From: Silene noctiflora
Taxonomy: Eukaryota > Streptophyta > Magnoliopsida > Caryophyllales > Caryophyllaceae
Direction of reading: 5' to 3'
NCBI GenBank assembly: GCA_009801015.1
Contig: VHZZ01009368.1
Location: 10,520-51,563 of the forward strand
Length of the DNA: 41,044 nt
Shown here: piece after piece, positions 24,301 through 35,443 of the stretch
How positions within the stretch are numbered: position 1 is the stretch's first letter
Layout of the letters: every line of letters begins with the position of its first letter
Notes under the pieces: model-generated
What the model was told of the DNA's origin: nothing
Seen by the model: only the letters and a program-made list of their open reading frames with translations
The model's database searches: none
Program-made: the position numbers and the translations under genes

Positions 24301-27300
24301 TAAGACACTCATTTTTGTGGTTTCATAATGCAAATTGAAAGACAAAGGATCGGCATTCCAAATGCAATTTAAAGAAGTTGGGCAGCTCAAAGCCTCAAAA
24401 TCTCAAATGATGTGATTCAGAGAGATTTCAGAAGCCAAACCTTCAAAGAACAAAATGAACTGCATAAATTATCAAGCCTTCCAGAGAACACAAACTCCTT
24501 CAGCGCACCGGCTATTATGCTGGGTTGGGTATCACATGCTTGCAACTCAAAATCACAAATATCGCCAGGTTCACAACCAGCATCTTCTGCAAGCAGCTGG
24601 TTGAATAAGATTACCAATAAGAAGGTGAGAACACAGAGGAAGCAATGGACGCTCTAATTGCATATGAATGTGTTTGGACTTTGGACTCCTCTAACAATGG
24701 TTGAAACAAAAGTACACCTAATATCATATAGAAGTGAATATCCAAACCTTAAGCAAAAGGGAATGGTGTTTCTGGTCCTTTGGCTTTGACTTTTCAGTCG
24801 AATTTTCATGTTCAGCTACATCCTTTTCACTAACAACCTTGTTGAGCTCATCCTGAAATATACTAACAAAGTCATCAACACTATTAAAACAGACATGCTT
24901 TGCAAAAGAATGCCATAATGTCGTTGTCAGAAAGAGAAATGGTATGGTATGAAAGGTATCTACATAATACTAAAAGAAGGCTAAAGAGCTAGATATCCAC
25001 TCTTTAGATAAAAGACATGTTTTGCAAAAGAACGCCATAATGTTGTTGTCAGAAGGAGAAATGGTATAAAAGGTATCTACATAATACTAAAAGAAGGCTA
25101 AAGAAGGAGAAATGGTATAAAAGGTATCTACATAATACTCCCTCCGTCCCGGTCATTTGTTGTCCTTTGGTTTTGGCACAAAGACCAAGGAAAGAGGGGG
25201 GAGCCAATTATAAGTTGACAAGTGGACTAAATTGAATGTGAAAGATCAAATTACTCATCAAATACAATCTTAAAATAGAAAGGACAACAATTCACCGAGA
25301 CACCCCAAAATGGAAAAGGACAACAAATGACCGGGACGGAGGGAGTACTAAAAGAAGGCTAAAGAGCTAAATATCCTCTCTTTAGATACGGTTGCAAAGT
25401 CAAGTTTTTAATTAGATAAATAATTGTGGCTATATATTTAATTAACATATAAGGTCTCAGTTTGCATTCAAGTAACCTTACAAACAGCTTTGCACGCTAA
25501 TTCTCACAAACTACGTACAAATTAAAGAGGGACTAAGACGATTGGCGGTAAGGTACTTTACATTATAAATTACTGGATATACGAAAAGCTAAAAGTAGGG
25601 ATTCATCTAAAGGGGGAGATGACAAAAAACATTGCCAAAGGAGTGGATACATTAACTGAGGAGTCTAAGCATTAATGCAAAGTCTTAATAAAGTGGAAAT
25701 GCTATTGTTTAGCCCTTGCCCTTCTTAAGAGTCCTAGGCAAGATTTCCTAGAAATATAACTAATTCCAAGTCTTTGCATTCCAGAGACCATTCCAACTTT
25801 TGAGTTTTAATCACTTGCACAGTTGTACTTAATTTTACAAAATTCAGTTATATATTTATCCATTAGGCCATTACCAATTTATTATCTCTACACGTCAAAT
25901 AAAATACCCCCACTAGTTTAAACAAGTTATTTTAGTGAAACACACAAGGATAATCAGGATAGAGTTCACTTTCCACACGCAACACCAGTTGTACACTGCC
26001 TTCATTGTTGAATATCTTGAAACGAAGTACGTGAGTTTCAGTGTGAATAAAAAGAAGTTAGCTTAATGTGTTGTGTTTGTTGTTTTCTGGTGCACTTGGA
26101 AATGAGCATAATACATGAATGATTTAGGGGAAAATTTGCTCCGTTGACTTTGTTTGGAGGACGATTATTCTTCTTGCGTCATTCTTGGCTACGCAGCTGT
26201 CCTTAGAGGGAACTTAAGAGCATGTACAATGGGAGTTCTCCAAGTGCTCTCCAAGATGGTCACAACTTTTTTAGAGCGATAAGGACTAATGTTTGCCAAC
26301 AATAAGGTCGTTTTTTATGTTTTTTTGTGCTCTCCAGAGAATAAAATGGAGAAAAGCTCTCTTGAAGCCATCTCACCACTTAAAGTACATTATTAACATG
26401 CAAGGACATGAGAGGGGAAAAAATTCCAATTTTTCTTTGTGAATGTAAAAAAGGTATCATGGGTGTAAAATTATTTGGTGCTCTCCAGTGAGTAAGAATG
26501 TAAATAGAGAGCAAAATAGGTGGTCAGAATCTTTTACCATTGTACCTGCTCTAGTAACTCATATCCAAAGATATTGGGCACTTGTGTAAATTCATGTGTT
26601 GATCAATGAAGATTCTTCGCCCTCGCTAGTTTATTTCTTTAAATGGAGGTTATTACAGGAAAAAAATAAATAATACAATTTCCACCTATCTTTTAAATTA
26701 TTTCTCTCCCATCTCAATGCCTTTCATACACTCTCAAGTCTCAACATCTACATCAAACATTTTGAAACAAAAAAGGTCGGCTACTTGGCTTAAACATCTT
26801 AATTACTTAGTCATTTAATAATTTAGTCAAAACGATATAACAATACATTCACCATGCGATTTTCAGGTAATCTTCTTGAACGAATGTAGAATTGTGATGA
26901 ACACATGAATCATAAAAACATAGAGGCAAGCACATGTACCTTAACTGAAGTGGCCAAAATAGGAGCAAGATGACTTTGCGTGTTTGGCTTGAAACCATCA
27001 GAATTCCTGTTCAAAGGATGTGAAAATATATAAAATCACTTATTAGCCAAAAACTGTCTCCGCCTCTGGAATATTATGAACATAATGGAATTTCTGCTTA
27101 TGACGATAATTGACAAAAGCAATGCAATTTATGAGCATGTAACCTGTCAAGGTGAATTGCTAGTGTAGGAATTCGCATTATAGGGTCTTGAATCCTGACA
27201 AGTCGGTGAGAATAAGTACTGGAACCATTTTGAACTTGTTTAACCACTATGCGTCCAGCAACCGCCAAATCTCGATCAAACCATGTATGCCATAACCCTC

Positions 27301-28407
27301 CTCCATAGGTCTGAACACCGACCTCTAGAAACCCGCCTTTAGATACCTAAGCCGAGGAATGTAAAGCGTTTCATAACATATATATTCTTAAGCAGAACAG
27401 TACACACACAGGCACCTATCTCTATTAACAAAGAGTTTACCTTCGACACTGGCTTCAGTTTCAAACAAGGACTATCTGTATGAGCACCAATTATGTAGAA
27501 TCCATTACCAGCAACATACCTATTTCATTTCCACGGATATTAGAGATTCTTTCTCGCAATCACACGCAAATAGATACGAGTATATAATTCAAATATACAA
27601 TCATATTCGCTCCATTCAATCTGCGAGTTTCAAAATGGGCAAACTACGACTATCACGTTATTAACAAACACTCAATCAACCTTACATCACATCAATAGGG
27701 CACTTGTGTTTCCAAAACATCAGTAACTTATTGTAAAACTGCCGTCTAGCTACCAAAAGCAAAAACTTAGTAACTACTTTTATATGTAAAACCGCCTCAC
27801 ACAAGTTTACGTCCAAAGCGAAAACAAAAGGGGTGAAATCAGAAAAACAAATCAAAGACATACTTTTTACCAACAGTAAAAGCAACAATGGTAGAATAGT
27901 TCCTAGTGAAGAAATATTTCTTGCCAATTTCCAAACTCCAATCATCTTTCTCCGAAATCTGCTCGAACCCAGCTTCCTTCAACCGCCTTTTCGATTCATC
28001 TATCATTTTTATAACAACCAATTAATTGGGTCATAATCAAACACCATAACAAAAAAAAAAGCTTTTCACTTGACAGTTAACTCACTATTCAAAAATCGCA
28101 AATACTAAGACGGCTTTACACAAGTTTATTGCAAAACGAGTTCTTTTAATAACTACCTATACCCACTAATATGTTACGAGTACTTTTGAATCCCGTTTTA
28201 CAATATTGCTGTAAAAAATCGTCTTACGCAAGACTAACTGATTAAAAAAAGTGTAATATGAATAAGATAGTAAAAGAATAAGCAGGAATAAATATAAAAG
28301 AAAGAGAAATTACCAACAGCGTGAAAAGCAGTTGGTGAAGCGTTGAGAAAGTTGATGAGATCGGAAGCAACTGTAGTTGCATCATCCTTCTGCTGTTGTT
28401 TCGCCAT
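21338..28407 (-). CDS. DAP1: Aspartyl aminopeptidase (peptidase family M18)
   Basis: This cytosolic di-zinc exopeptidase removes N-terminal Asp and Glu from peptides. Eleven minus-strand exons join in frame to 483 residues: 28314-28407, 27864-27999, 27441-27519, 27144-27346, 26940-27006, 24748-24852, 24441-24596, 22841-23014, 22166-22240, 21937-22077 and 21338-21559. Expected metal and active-site segments are all present: GAHTDSP (exon 3), GRLDNL (exon 7), LFDHEEVGSNSAQGAGS (exon 8), SADMAHALHPNY (exon 9) and SMHSIREMC (exon 11). Also clear are GGGLWHTWFDRDL and RNDTACGSTIGP. Exon 6 encodes a Lys/Glu-rich loop typical of variable length in this family. No signal peptide is seen, and the start MAKQQQKDD is the first Met of the homologous N-terminus. 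Introns carry at least six small transposons, without harming any splice site I can see. Family assignment is very secure; the plant name DAP1 is by analogy. Confidence 0.95.
21654..21800. repeat. GGGTCA-type simple repeat in DAP intron 10
   Basis: Repeated words such as CGGGTCAGGTCACAATACCAC (partly duplicated in tandem) and GGGTCATGGGTCGGATTAGG make a low-complexity patch. Its complement resembles the GACCC-rich array at the right end of the window. Confidence 0.5.
22383..22580. mobile_element. Stowaway MITE in DAP intron 8
   Basis: It starts CTCCCTCCGTCCCGGTCATT and ends AATGACCAGGACTGAGGGAG, with TA on both sides (22381-22382 and 22581-22582). At about 198 bp it is slightly shorter than the other copies. 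The right end carries a few substitutions. Confidence 0.88.
23393..23543. mobile_element. Small element with TGTTACTCCGAC ends in DAP intron 7
   Basis: TGTTACTCCGAC at 23393 and its exact reverse complement GTCGGAGTAACA at 23532 bound a 151-bp segment rich in GTGTCGG, CCGACACGTG and CACGTGTCGG words. It looks like a MITE. I could not find a target duplication. Confidence 0.55.
24893..25400. repeat. 122-bp tandem duplication in DAP intron 5, interrupted by a Stowaway
   Basis: A unit beginning ACATGCTTTGCAAAAGAA (24893) is repeated at 25015 as ACATGTTTTGCAAAAGAA. Both contain TGCCATAATG-like, AGAAATGGTAT and TCTACATAATACTAAAAGAA words. Within the second copy a shorter piece of about 34 bases is repeated again (25103-25136). 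The Stowaway then sits at TAATA|CTAAAAG, with the rest of the unit resuming at 25348. Confidence 0.85.
25138..25345. mobile_element. Stowaway MITE in DAP intron 5
   Basis: This 208-bp element starts CTCCCTCCGTCCCGGTCATT and ends ATGACCGGGACGGAGGGAG, with TA on both sides. Terminal repeats are nearly perfect. It matches the 5401 copy in size and in internal words such as GGACAACAAATGACCGGGAC. Confidence 0.93.
26217..26552. mobile_element. MITE with AGAGCATGTACAATGG ends in DAP intron 5
   Basis: AGAGCATGTACAATGG at 26217 and CCATTGTACCTGCTCT at the other end are inverted repeats differing at one base. The 336-bp body has inverted subterminal words, GTGCTCTCCA on both sides. Elements with such GAGCA...CAATGG ends are frequent in plant genomes. 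The superfamily is not fixed here. Confidence 0.65.
28105..28235. repeat. MITE-like repeat with AAGACGG..CGTCTT ends in DAP intron 1
   Basis: AAGACGGCTTTACACAAGTT near 28107 and CTGTAAAAAATCGTCTTACG near 28210 form loose inverted ends. Inside are TTGCAAAACGAG and TACCCACTAATATG. Close relatives of the interior, ACACAAGTTTATTATAAAA and TACCCACTAATATAG, occur at about 5249-5292. Confidence 0.45.
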
Positions 28408-29825
28408 GTTTGAGAATTGAGACTGCCTCTTTTTTCCTTGGCTTGTTTTTTTCTGGGTTGTGTAACTTGTGTTTCGGGACTTGAGCCGTTTACGCACGGA
28501 GACCAAAATAAATGGTGAGTAGGACGGCGGGCTATTGGATCTCGGATCCTGTCTAGATCTAGAATCCGTGTTTAACGGTTTGGATCGGGATTGCTATCTT
28601 TTGAATCTTTTGAATATGGATATGAATTGGATCCATATATATGATGTATGTAGAAATGGATATGAATTTGGATCATTTGATAGAAACCTGGATACTATCC
28701 TTAGATCCATTTTATTTATTTTAATAAAATTAGTACTTCAATAAAATAAGTAATTTACTTTCAAGGAATTTTGATTTTTATGGGTTTCATTAGAGACATC
28801 GGAATAGCTGAATTTGGGATGATCACATATGTTTGTTAATTAGATTGTCTTTTTTTTTTTTTTTGCAGCGGTAAAAAGATGTAACTTAGTGTTTTGGCTT
28901 TTGGAGCCATAGTTATATCCAAAGTTATATTCGACATAAAAGCAAACCATGAACCAAAAAAACTAGGGCCGCCATATGACTAGAGATACGACTGGTGACA
29001 AACGCATGCTGGTGAAATAAGGCCATAAACAACTTGTTTGAAGTCATCAGCAATACTAACAACTCCCATGGGCCAACGAAACGAACAAGGTGCACCTACG
29101 CCATAGAGCATAGAAATAAAAGGGAAAGAGTGAGTCGAACAAGCTTGCCTTTAGTGGAGAAGATTATGTACATCGTTTTGAACTCTTGATTGTAATAGTT
29201 ATTGTTATACTATTGATTTTAGTAGTAAAACAATTATTCCCTCCATCCCGGTCATTTGTTTATCTATTTCATTTTGGGTATCTCATTTAATTATTTACAT
29301 TTTTATTTTAGAAATGTCTTTGATGGACAATTTCAATTTGATCCACTTGTCATCCAACAATTGGCCCCCAATAAACAAATAACCGGGACAGAAGAGGTAT
29401 TTACCTATACCATAAAAGAGGAAAAAATGAATAGTCATCTTCACCTTTACCTCAAATGGCAAGTTAATTTCAGAAAATATAAATGAAGAGAACATTTCAT
29501 GAATTTGAAGTAAAATATAATCGTAACAGATATAGTTATTTCAGCCTTCTCATCTTCAATTTTTCTATAAAACTTGTACGTGAAATTTTGGGTGTATACA
29601 CGATGAGATTGCAATCTATAATCATCCTGGGTGATCGAACAAGAGAGGATGGTTCTTTGTATATAAATGTTTTCTTTAACAAGTTCAGTATGTTTTTCAA
29701 CATCAAATCAAAAAAAACGAGAATTGCTTAATCCTCAACCTACATCAGGTTCCCCGGCCAGTACAAACACATTTGACAACACATGAGGATGAACTATGAT
29801 GAACTCCCCCCGGAAAATACAAATT
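28408..29825. other. Intergenic region, DAP promoter side and EFG1 3' flank
   Basis: This stretch holds the promoter of the aspartyl aminopeptidase gene and the 3' flank of the EFG1-like gene. Apart from one Stowaway and an imperfect GGATATGAATTGGATCC repeat near 28617-28675, I see nothing. Confidence 0.5.
29237..29397. mobile_element. Shortened, diverged Stowaway MITE
   Basis: It begins TTCCCTCCATCCCGGTCATT and ends AATAACCGGGACAGAAGAGG, flanked by TA on each side. At 161 bp it is shorter than the intact copies. The interior still carries the family words ATCCACTTGTCATCCAACAA and ATTGG. Confidence 0.7.
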
Positions 29826-32800
29826 CTACTGTTTTTTCTTTTTAGGTCTACGCTTTCGTGGTTTTTTAGGAGCATCAGAATTGGAGCTGATGTTGCTACT
29901 CTGACTTGCATGAGCATTTAGAATTCCCTCATCATTGGAGTGTCTAAAAGTATTGGAATTGGAATTCCTGTTACTATTTTGACTTACTTGACGATTCTGA
30001 AATCCTTGGCCATTTGCCTGTCTATAAGTGTCAGAATTGAAACCCCTATTGCCACTGTGACCAGCTTGACCATGTCGAAATCCCCCATCTTTTGAATTTC
30101 TGTTAAAATCCGAAGTGGATCTTCTGTTGCTACTCTGACCAACTTGAGCATGTTGAAATCCACCATTATTTGACCGTGCAGGAAATTCAGGGTCAGAATT
30201 CCTGCTGCTACTCGGACCAGCTTGAGAATGTCGAAATCCGCTGGTACTTGACTGTGATATTTTACGGCTCTTTGATGTGTTCCTGGAAGTTGAGCAATCA
30301 AATCTGTGTGATGATGACTTTTGAGGCCGAGGTGGTGGCATCAAAGATCGAGCTGAAGCCTGCTTCTACATGAACAGATGATACCACAGGTGAGCTAATG
30401 AGGAGACACCAGAATTGTCCACGTACAGTAGGTTTGGAAAAGTACCTGAATCATCCCATCTTTGGGCATCTGGTACATCTCCACAGCTTTAGCAGGGGCA
30501 GAAGAAGACTGTTCCCTGGAGCAAAATAACGGAGGACCTTTGATTAGTTGTAGCAATATGATGCAGCAACATAGCAACATAGCAACACGGAACACTTTTT
30601 GTGGAAAAGAGACTGTTCAAGAATTTACAGCTAACTATTGCAAAACTGATCCAACCAGAATATCATCCACACACAAATTAGGCCAAATTAGACCCAAAGA
30701 TAACAAACTAAATTAGCTTCATTTGAAACTACCCTGCCCAAAATGACCAAATCTAAAATCGCACGAGGCCAGCAATTTGAAATTAGATTCACAACAACAA
30801 TAAGCTAAAGGCCTCGCTCAGAATAACAGGATAAACCTGATCCCAGACAGTTGACCCAGAAATGACCTATCTTGAGATGACTCGACTAGAATGAACCGTT
30901 AATGCAGTCTACCGACAATACTGCAAAATATTATTTCTAGTACTGTAGTATTAGTGAATGCCTAAAGTCGTTTTCCATTTCCCCTAGCAACTCCCCAGGA
31001 GAATATTACATATATTCAAGCAAATAAAAGCCAACAGATAAAACAATCTGAGAAATACAAGCCAACCTTGCACTTAAATCTGTTAATTCATCATCGGCAT
31101 CAGCTTCATCACTTGAGGAACCAGAAACAAAAAAGTCATCATCGGTGAGGTCTGTCGGTCCATCATCCTCACTACCAGTCTCTACAAAACACCAAACAAA
31201 TAATTTTACCTCAATGGTGACAAAAAAAGATTGGATTAAGCCCCTTTAAGCTGTCACATATGCACAGACAACACACTAGAGTATAAGATATTAAAACAAA
31301 ACTTAGGAAAATGGCAAGCCCATCAATTATTAATAACTTAGCCTCCTTCGAGGATCCAATCCAAGTGTTCCACTGCTGACACAGTATATATTAGCTGAAC
31401 CAACCACCAAGAACTCCCCACGACAACCTTATACCTAGAAAATGTAATTCAAAAAGTAGTGAAACAAAGGATCGTATTGTTGGGTACATCTATACACCTT
31501 TACTGCCATAGGAGGTAGGTAGCTTTTGAGGAACTACGTACTAGTGTCGTATGTAGTTTGAATGAAAATGCGAGCCATGATTTGTTATTTATCTCCATAA
31601 GCGATTACAAACAAAACTTGCATCTACACTAAGCCCGGTTAACTCTCAATATATTCAAATAAACAAAACAAGCTGCCACGTTTGACTTTCTCCTGCTAGA
31701 GCACTTGTACAAAATGCAATAAAGAATAGTATGTTAAGCCCCGGGAAATCCAAAAGGCTAAATTACCTTCCAAGTCCTTTCCACTGGCTGCAGCAGCAAT
31801 TATGTTAGCTTTAATCTGCAGGCGCAAGCGATTTCTGTTGTCCACTAACTCTTGATCATCGCCGCAAAATAAAGGCACGTACTTTTCGGCCTTTGGAAAA
31901 AACTGCATTCAAACAGCTCATAAACCTCAGAAACAAGAGAATTGCATTCAAGATAGCTACTGAAGGGCAAAAAAAAAAAAAAACTAGTAAGTCGTCCCTC
32001 AATACCTACAAAGTAATTGCACATAATTATAGTTACTTTACAGTTTACAGTCAGCTTACCCGAACATACTCGAGATCTTTTTTTAGTTGGACAAGTTCTT
32101 CCGTAATCTTTTTCTCTTCTTCCTCGTTCAATGAAACACGTTGCTGTTTTTCCATCCGTCTTATTCTTCTTTCTATCTTCCTCCTCTCTAAGGAAAACAC
32201 AGCATAATCCAAAAGCTGTATGTGATTAATTGGAGACAATATACAGCTTGCAAAAAGCAGGACAAGCAAGTTGGGAAATGACATTACCAAAGAATTTGAT
32301 CTTTCTATCACGGAGAAAGATCTTACGCTCTTCAGCCAAGCGATTCTGTTCCAACTGTTGCTTCTTGAGCTCTTCCAACTTCTTCTCTTGAGCTTCTCTT
32401 AGTTCAGCAGGAAGATCCTTTAATATAAGTGAAAGAGATATAAAGAGAGAATAATAGCCAAGCTAGCTAATACTAAAAAATAAGATATATATCAACAATG
32501 GAAACAAAATTTGGACTCATGATTTATAGAAACCTGTAGTTGCATAGCTCGCATTTGGAACTCGCAATCATCCCACGAACAAAGCAAAATACAAATGACA
32601 ATCACAAAAGATGGAGAAATACCACAACTTCTCAATGCAAAAAAGGCCTTGTCTTAACAATTTGACATATAAAAGCCAATGAGTATAACTATCGAATATA
32701 TGGAAATTTAATAATATCTACTCGAACTCAAAATACCTCATTTGCTTTTTCTACATATACCAATGCACGTATTGCAAGGTTAATATGTTTTGTTATACAT

Positions 32801-35148
32801 TATAAAAAATTCTAAATTTGATAATTTTATCGTATTCATGAAAACAAATCAAACAAGATCCCGCAATATTATATTTTTTATATATAGTCAAGAATTGTGA
32901 AGATTTTCATTTGTCAATAGTGTCAGAACAGCAAGGACTAAGGACTTATAATGTTAACATCCGGAGTTAATAATTGAAGAAAATATATCATAAAACAACA
33001 AAGAGAGTATAAGCTTTCTTGGCAGCGCCTACAAAATCTTTGCTAAGGGGTTATGGCCTCAATGTTTGAAAAAATGATAAATTAGCTTGTGTGTCCTTGT
33101 CTTATGCTTGTGTTCCTGATCCTCAAATCTTGTCAATAGGCTGAGATGTATTGGTTTCAAGAACTACCGATAAAAGAGAGGCGAGATTATCCAGTAAATT
33201 TAAGGTATCAAAAAATTAGAGGAGTTGGCCAATTAATAGCAAATTCGGCAATCCGTCCAATCTTTCAACTCTTCTAATAGTTTAATGGTGTATGTTAGGT
33301 CTCTCTTTACTATACCTGCTTGTGTCTTCTCAACACAGAGCAAAACACAGCATCAATTCTTATGGGGTAGATATTTGTACAAGGGGTTCAATTGAGTTGA
33401 TTGGCATCATGTATGTCGGTCCAAATCCTTTTGATGCTTTGGGTATTAGGTACCTTTGCAATATTAATGTAGCTATCATGACATTTATATAGAGATTTGC
33501 AATTTGAAAAAACGTGTTGTAGAAGAATGCACATCTATAAATATGGTGAAAGGAAATGAATTTATCTAATGGTGTTAGCAATTATAAGTTATAATCTATA
33601 ATCCTAAAATTTTCTAAAGCCTATGTGGGTTTAAGGATGAAAATGGAAAGAGAGCTTTCTTTTCGCATGACTTTGGAAAATCAAATTCCACAACCATTTG
33701 AGATTTTTCTATCTAAACAATGCTTCAGAGAAAATAGTTAAATGGGTTAACATTTCTAACCATTGGGAACTTTTCAAGGCTCCCTAATGCTTAGGAGAAG
33801 CTTCTATTTGACACATCCAGAGTTATTTTTTCTGTTTTAAGAGGGGCCTTCTAATGATATACTCTTGTGTAAAGCTTCGACAAAATATCGTTTCTTAACT
33901 TGGACATGGCAAAAGAAAAAATCTCAACCAAAAACATGCTTAGGAGGGGAAGTTTCCAATGGGTATATGACGTTCTTTATGTGGTGAAAATGAAAACTCC
34001 ATGGAACATCTTTTGTTGTTTTGCACTTAGGTCATGTCATTGTGGAATTTAACTTTATTTTTGTGATGGGTTTGCATTGGAGTCAACTTCATAAGGCCGA
34101 AGACGTTCCTTCTACTTAAAAGAAAATGATGAAAAAGGATTGGATTTGAAAAGTCTCTAAGACAGTTTCCTTAACTATTTGGTGTACTTTGAAGAAAAAA
34201 TTATAGCGGAGTTTTGACGACACTACTTCTACAAGTCAACCAGTGGTACAGTTGGAGCCCAGTGCTCCATTCTTACTGTTATTACCCGAACTTAACTTTT
34301 GCTCCCTTTATCGATAAGATTAGCTCAAGAGCTTATTCTTATACTCTAATAAGCGCTAGTTTAGCTAACATAAATAATACATCCTCAAAGTCCAATAATT
34401 ATTTTTATCACACTCCTTTCATATAGGTACCCCCATCCCCCTTCGTGTCTTTTCGGCCCTGGATATCTCCCCTTGTATCCTTTAATAATCAATACACTCT
34501 ACTACGCTAGTTTAGCTAACATAAATAATACATCCTCCAAGTCCAATAATTAGTCTGATCCTGAGACACTACCCTAAAAACTACTGTATTTAGCACGTCT
34601 TTAACTCCGTCTAAACATTAAAACGACTCGTAACTAGCCAAGACATTTGTTACTATGCGACCACAACGGACCATCCATTTCCTTGGACGATTCTCCTTCA
34701 AAAACAGTATTCCACAACTCTTATCAATTCCACAAAAAAGTCCAACACACTCCCCACTAGATTTAGATAAAGAAATAATTCTTGGATAGCAATAGCAAAC
34801 ATACCCCCTTGGTTACTCAATTCTACCAAAAACCAACACCAATAAACCCGTTTTCGCGTACTCAATAATTTGCATTCTACTCTAATGAATCAAGCAATAC
34901 AACAACAAAGCAATAAGTAAAAAAATAAAAAATAAAATAAAAAAAGTTACCCTTTGGAGCAAACGTTGAGTAGAACGAATTTGATTCTTAAGAGAAGCAG
35001 CTTTTGATTTCTTCTTATTAATACCACCATTATTATTAGCATTATTCTTATGAACAGCTCCACCAACAACACCAAGCTTAGATTTATAACTGGTATTGCT
35101 CTTGTTGTTGGGTTTTTGCCTGCTTCCTCTCAATGGAAGCTTCCCCAT
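29826..35148 (-). CDS. EFG1-like rRNA-processing protein with C-terminal tandem repeat
   Basis: EFG1-family proteins act in the nucleolus in early 18S rRNA and small-subunit maturation. Seven minus-strand exons join in frame to 438 residues: 34951-35148, 32288-32417, 32060-32187, 31767-31902, 31067-31181, 30446-30515 and 29826-30365. Residues 1-50 are basic and Asn-rich. Residues about 52-160 match the EFG1 domain: KNQIRSTQRLLQR, DLPAELREAQEKKLEELKK, RKIFLRDRKIKFFERRKIER and FFPKAEKYVPLF, mostly charged coiled-coil helix. An acidic segment follows (residues about 200-238; SEDDGPTDLTDDDFF). The last exon encodes four and a half copies of a 26-residue Ser/Asn/Gly/Arg-rich repeat, then a nuclear-signal-like KKPRKRRPKKKKQ end. 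The start is supported by MGKLPLRGSRQ and the upstream telo-box region. The EFG1 name rests on the domain; yeast-level function is inferred. Confidence 0.82.
29870..30236 (-). repeat. Coding minisatellite, 78-bp period, in EFG1-like last exon
   Basis: Units begin at 30236, 30158, 30080, 30002 and 29924 on the minus strand, the last one partial. Each of the first four is exactly 26 codons and starts with FRH or FQH/FQN followed by xQxxxSSxR-like residues and ends in GG or xG. Because the period is a multiple of three, copy-number changes would keep the reading frame. Confidence 0.9.
32418..34950 (-). other. Long intron 1 of EFG1-like gene
   Basis: This 2.5-kb intron lies between a GTAACT donor and a TTAAAG acceptor. 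It contains an opposite-strand LINE remnant, listed separately. A TAGCTAACATAAATAATACA word, with following CAAGTCCAATAATTA, occurs at 34363 and again at 34509, a short local duplication. No further exon was recognised. Confidence 0.65.
33580..34215 (+). pseudogene. Decayed LINE fragment (zinc-binding reverse transcriptase region)
   Basis: Read across frameshifts and stops, the plus strand gives NMLRRGSFQWV, then SLCGENENSMEHLLLFCT and a Trp-rich tail. This order is characteristic of the Cys/His zf-RVT region at the C-terminus of plant L1-type LINE reverse transcriptases (ENxxHLFxxC). The part before 33860 is only weakly readable. It is broken by several stops and at least one frameshift, so it is dead. 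It lies antisense within intron 1 of the EFG1-like gene. Confidence 0.65.
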
Positions 35149-35211
35149 ATTAAAACTAACAATCTTTCAAGAAAAAACAGCAAAAAAAATAAACAATTGA
35201 TGTCAATTTTC

Positions 35212-35443
35212 TAGGGTTTTGGTGATAATTGTTAAATCCATTTCTGGGTGGAAATTGGAGTGAGAGAGGTGCGAAGGGGAACATCAACATGTTGGAATTA
35301 GGCAAGATACCCAACCCTAAAGACTAGAGAGGATCGTTTGCCTGCTCTAACACCACATGGCCATTGGGCCGTTATACTCAAATTTGGGCTGGACAAAAAA
35401 GATTTCATCAAAACTATAAATTTCGGTCCATTTGTTATGGGCT
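35212..35443 (-). promoter_or_regulatory. Telo-box and site II-like motifs upstream of EFG1-like gene
   Basis: Upstream of the start codon are TAGGGTTT (35212-35219, telo-box on the minus strand) and AACCCTAA (35313-35320). Three TGGGCC/T words follow at 35365, 35385 and 35438, resembling TCP-bound site II elements. Telo-box plus site II is the known combination in promoters of plant ribosomal protein and ribosome-biogenesis genes. This fits the predicted role, although the motifs are short and the transcription start is not known. Confidence 0.55.

Noticed and set aside
24412..24657. Plus-strand frame opposite DAP exon 7
   Set aside because: It is a shadow of the real exon on the other strand, which encodes the conserved GRLDNL segment.
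28500..28745. Plus-strand frame containing repeated DLGSCLDLESV and NGYEFGSF words
   Set aside because: It starts in a GGATCC/GGATATGAA-type low-complexity repeat and has no family match.
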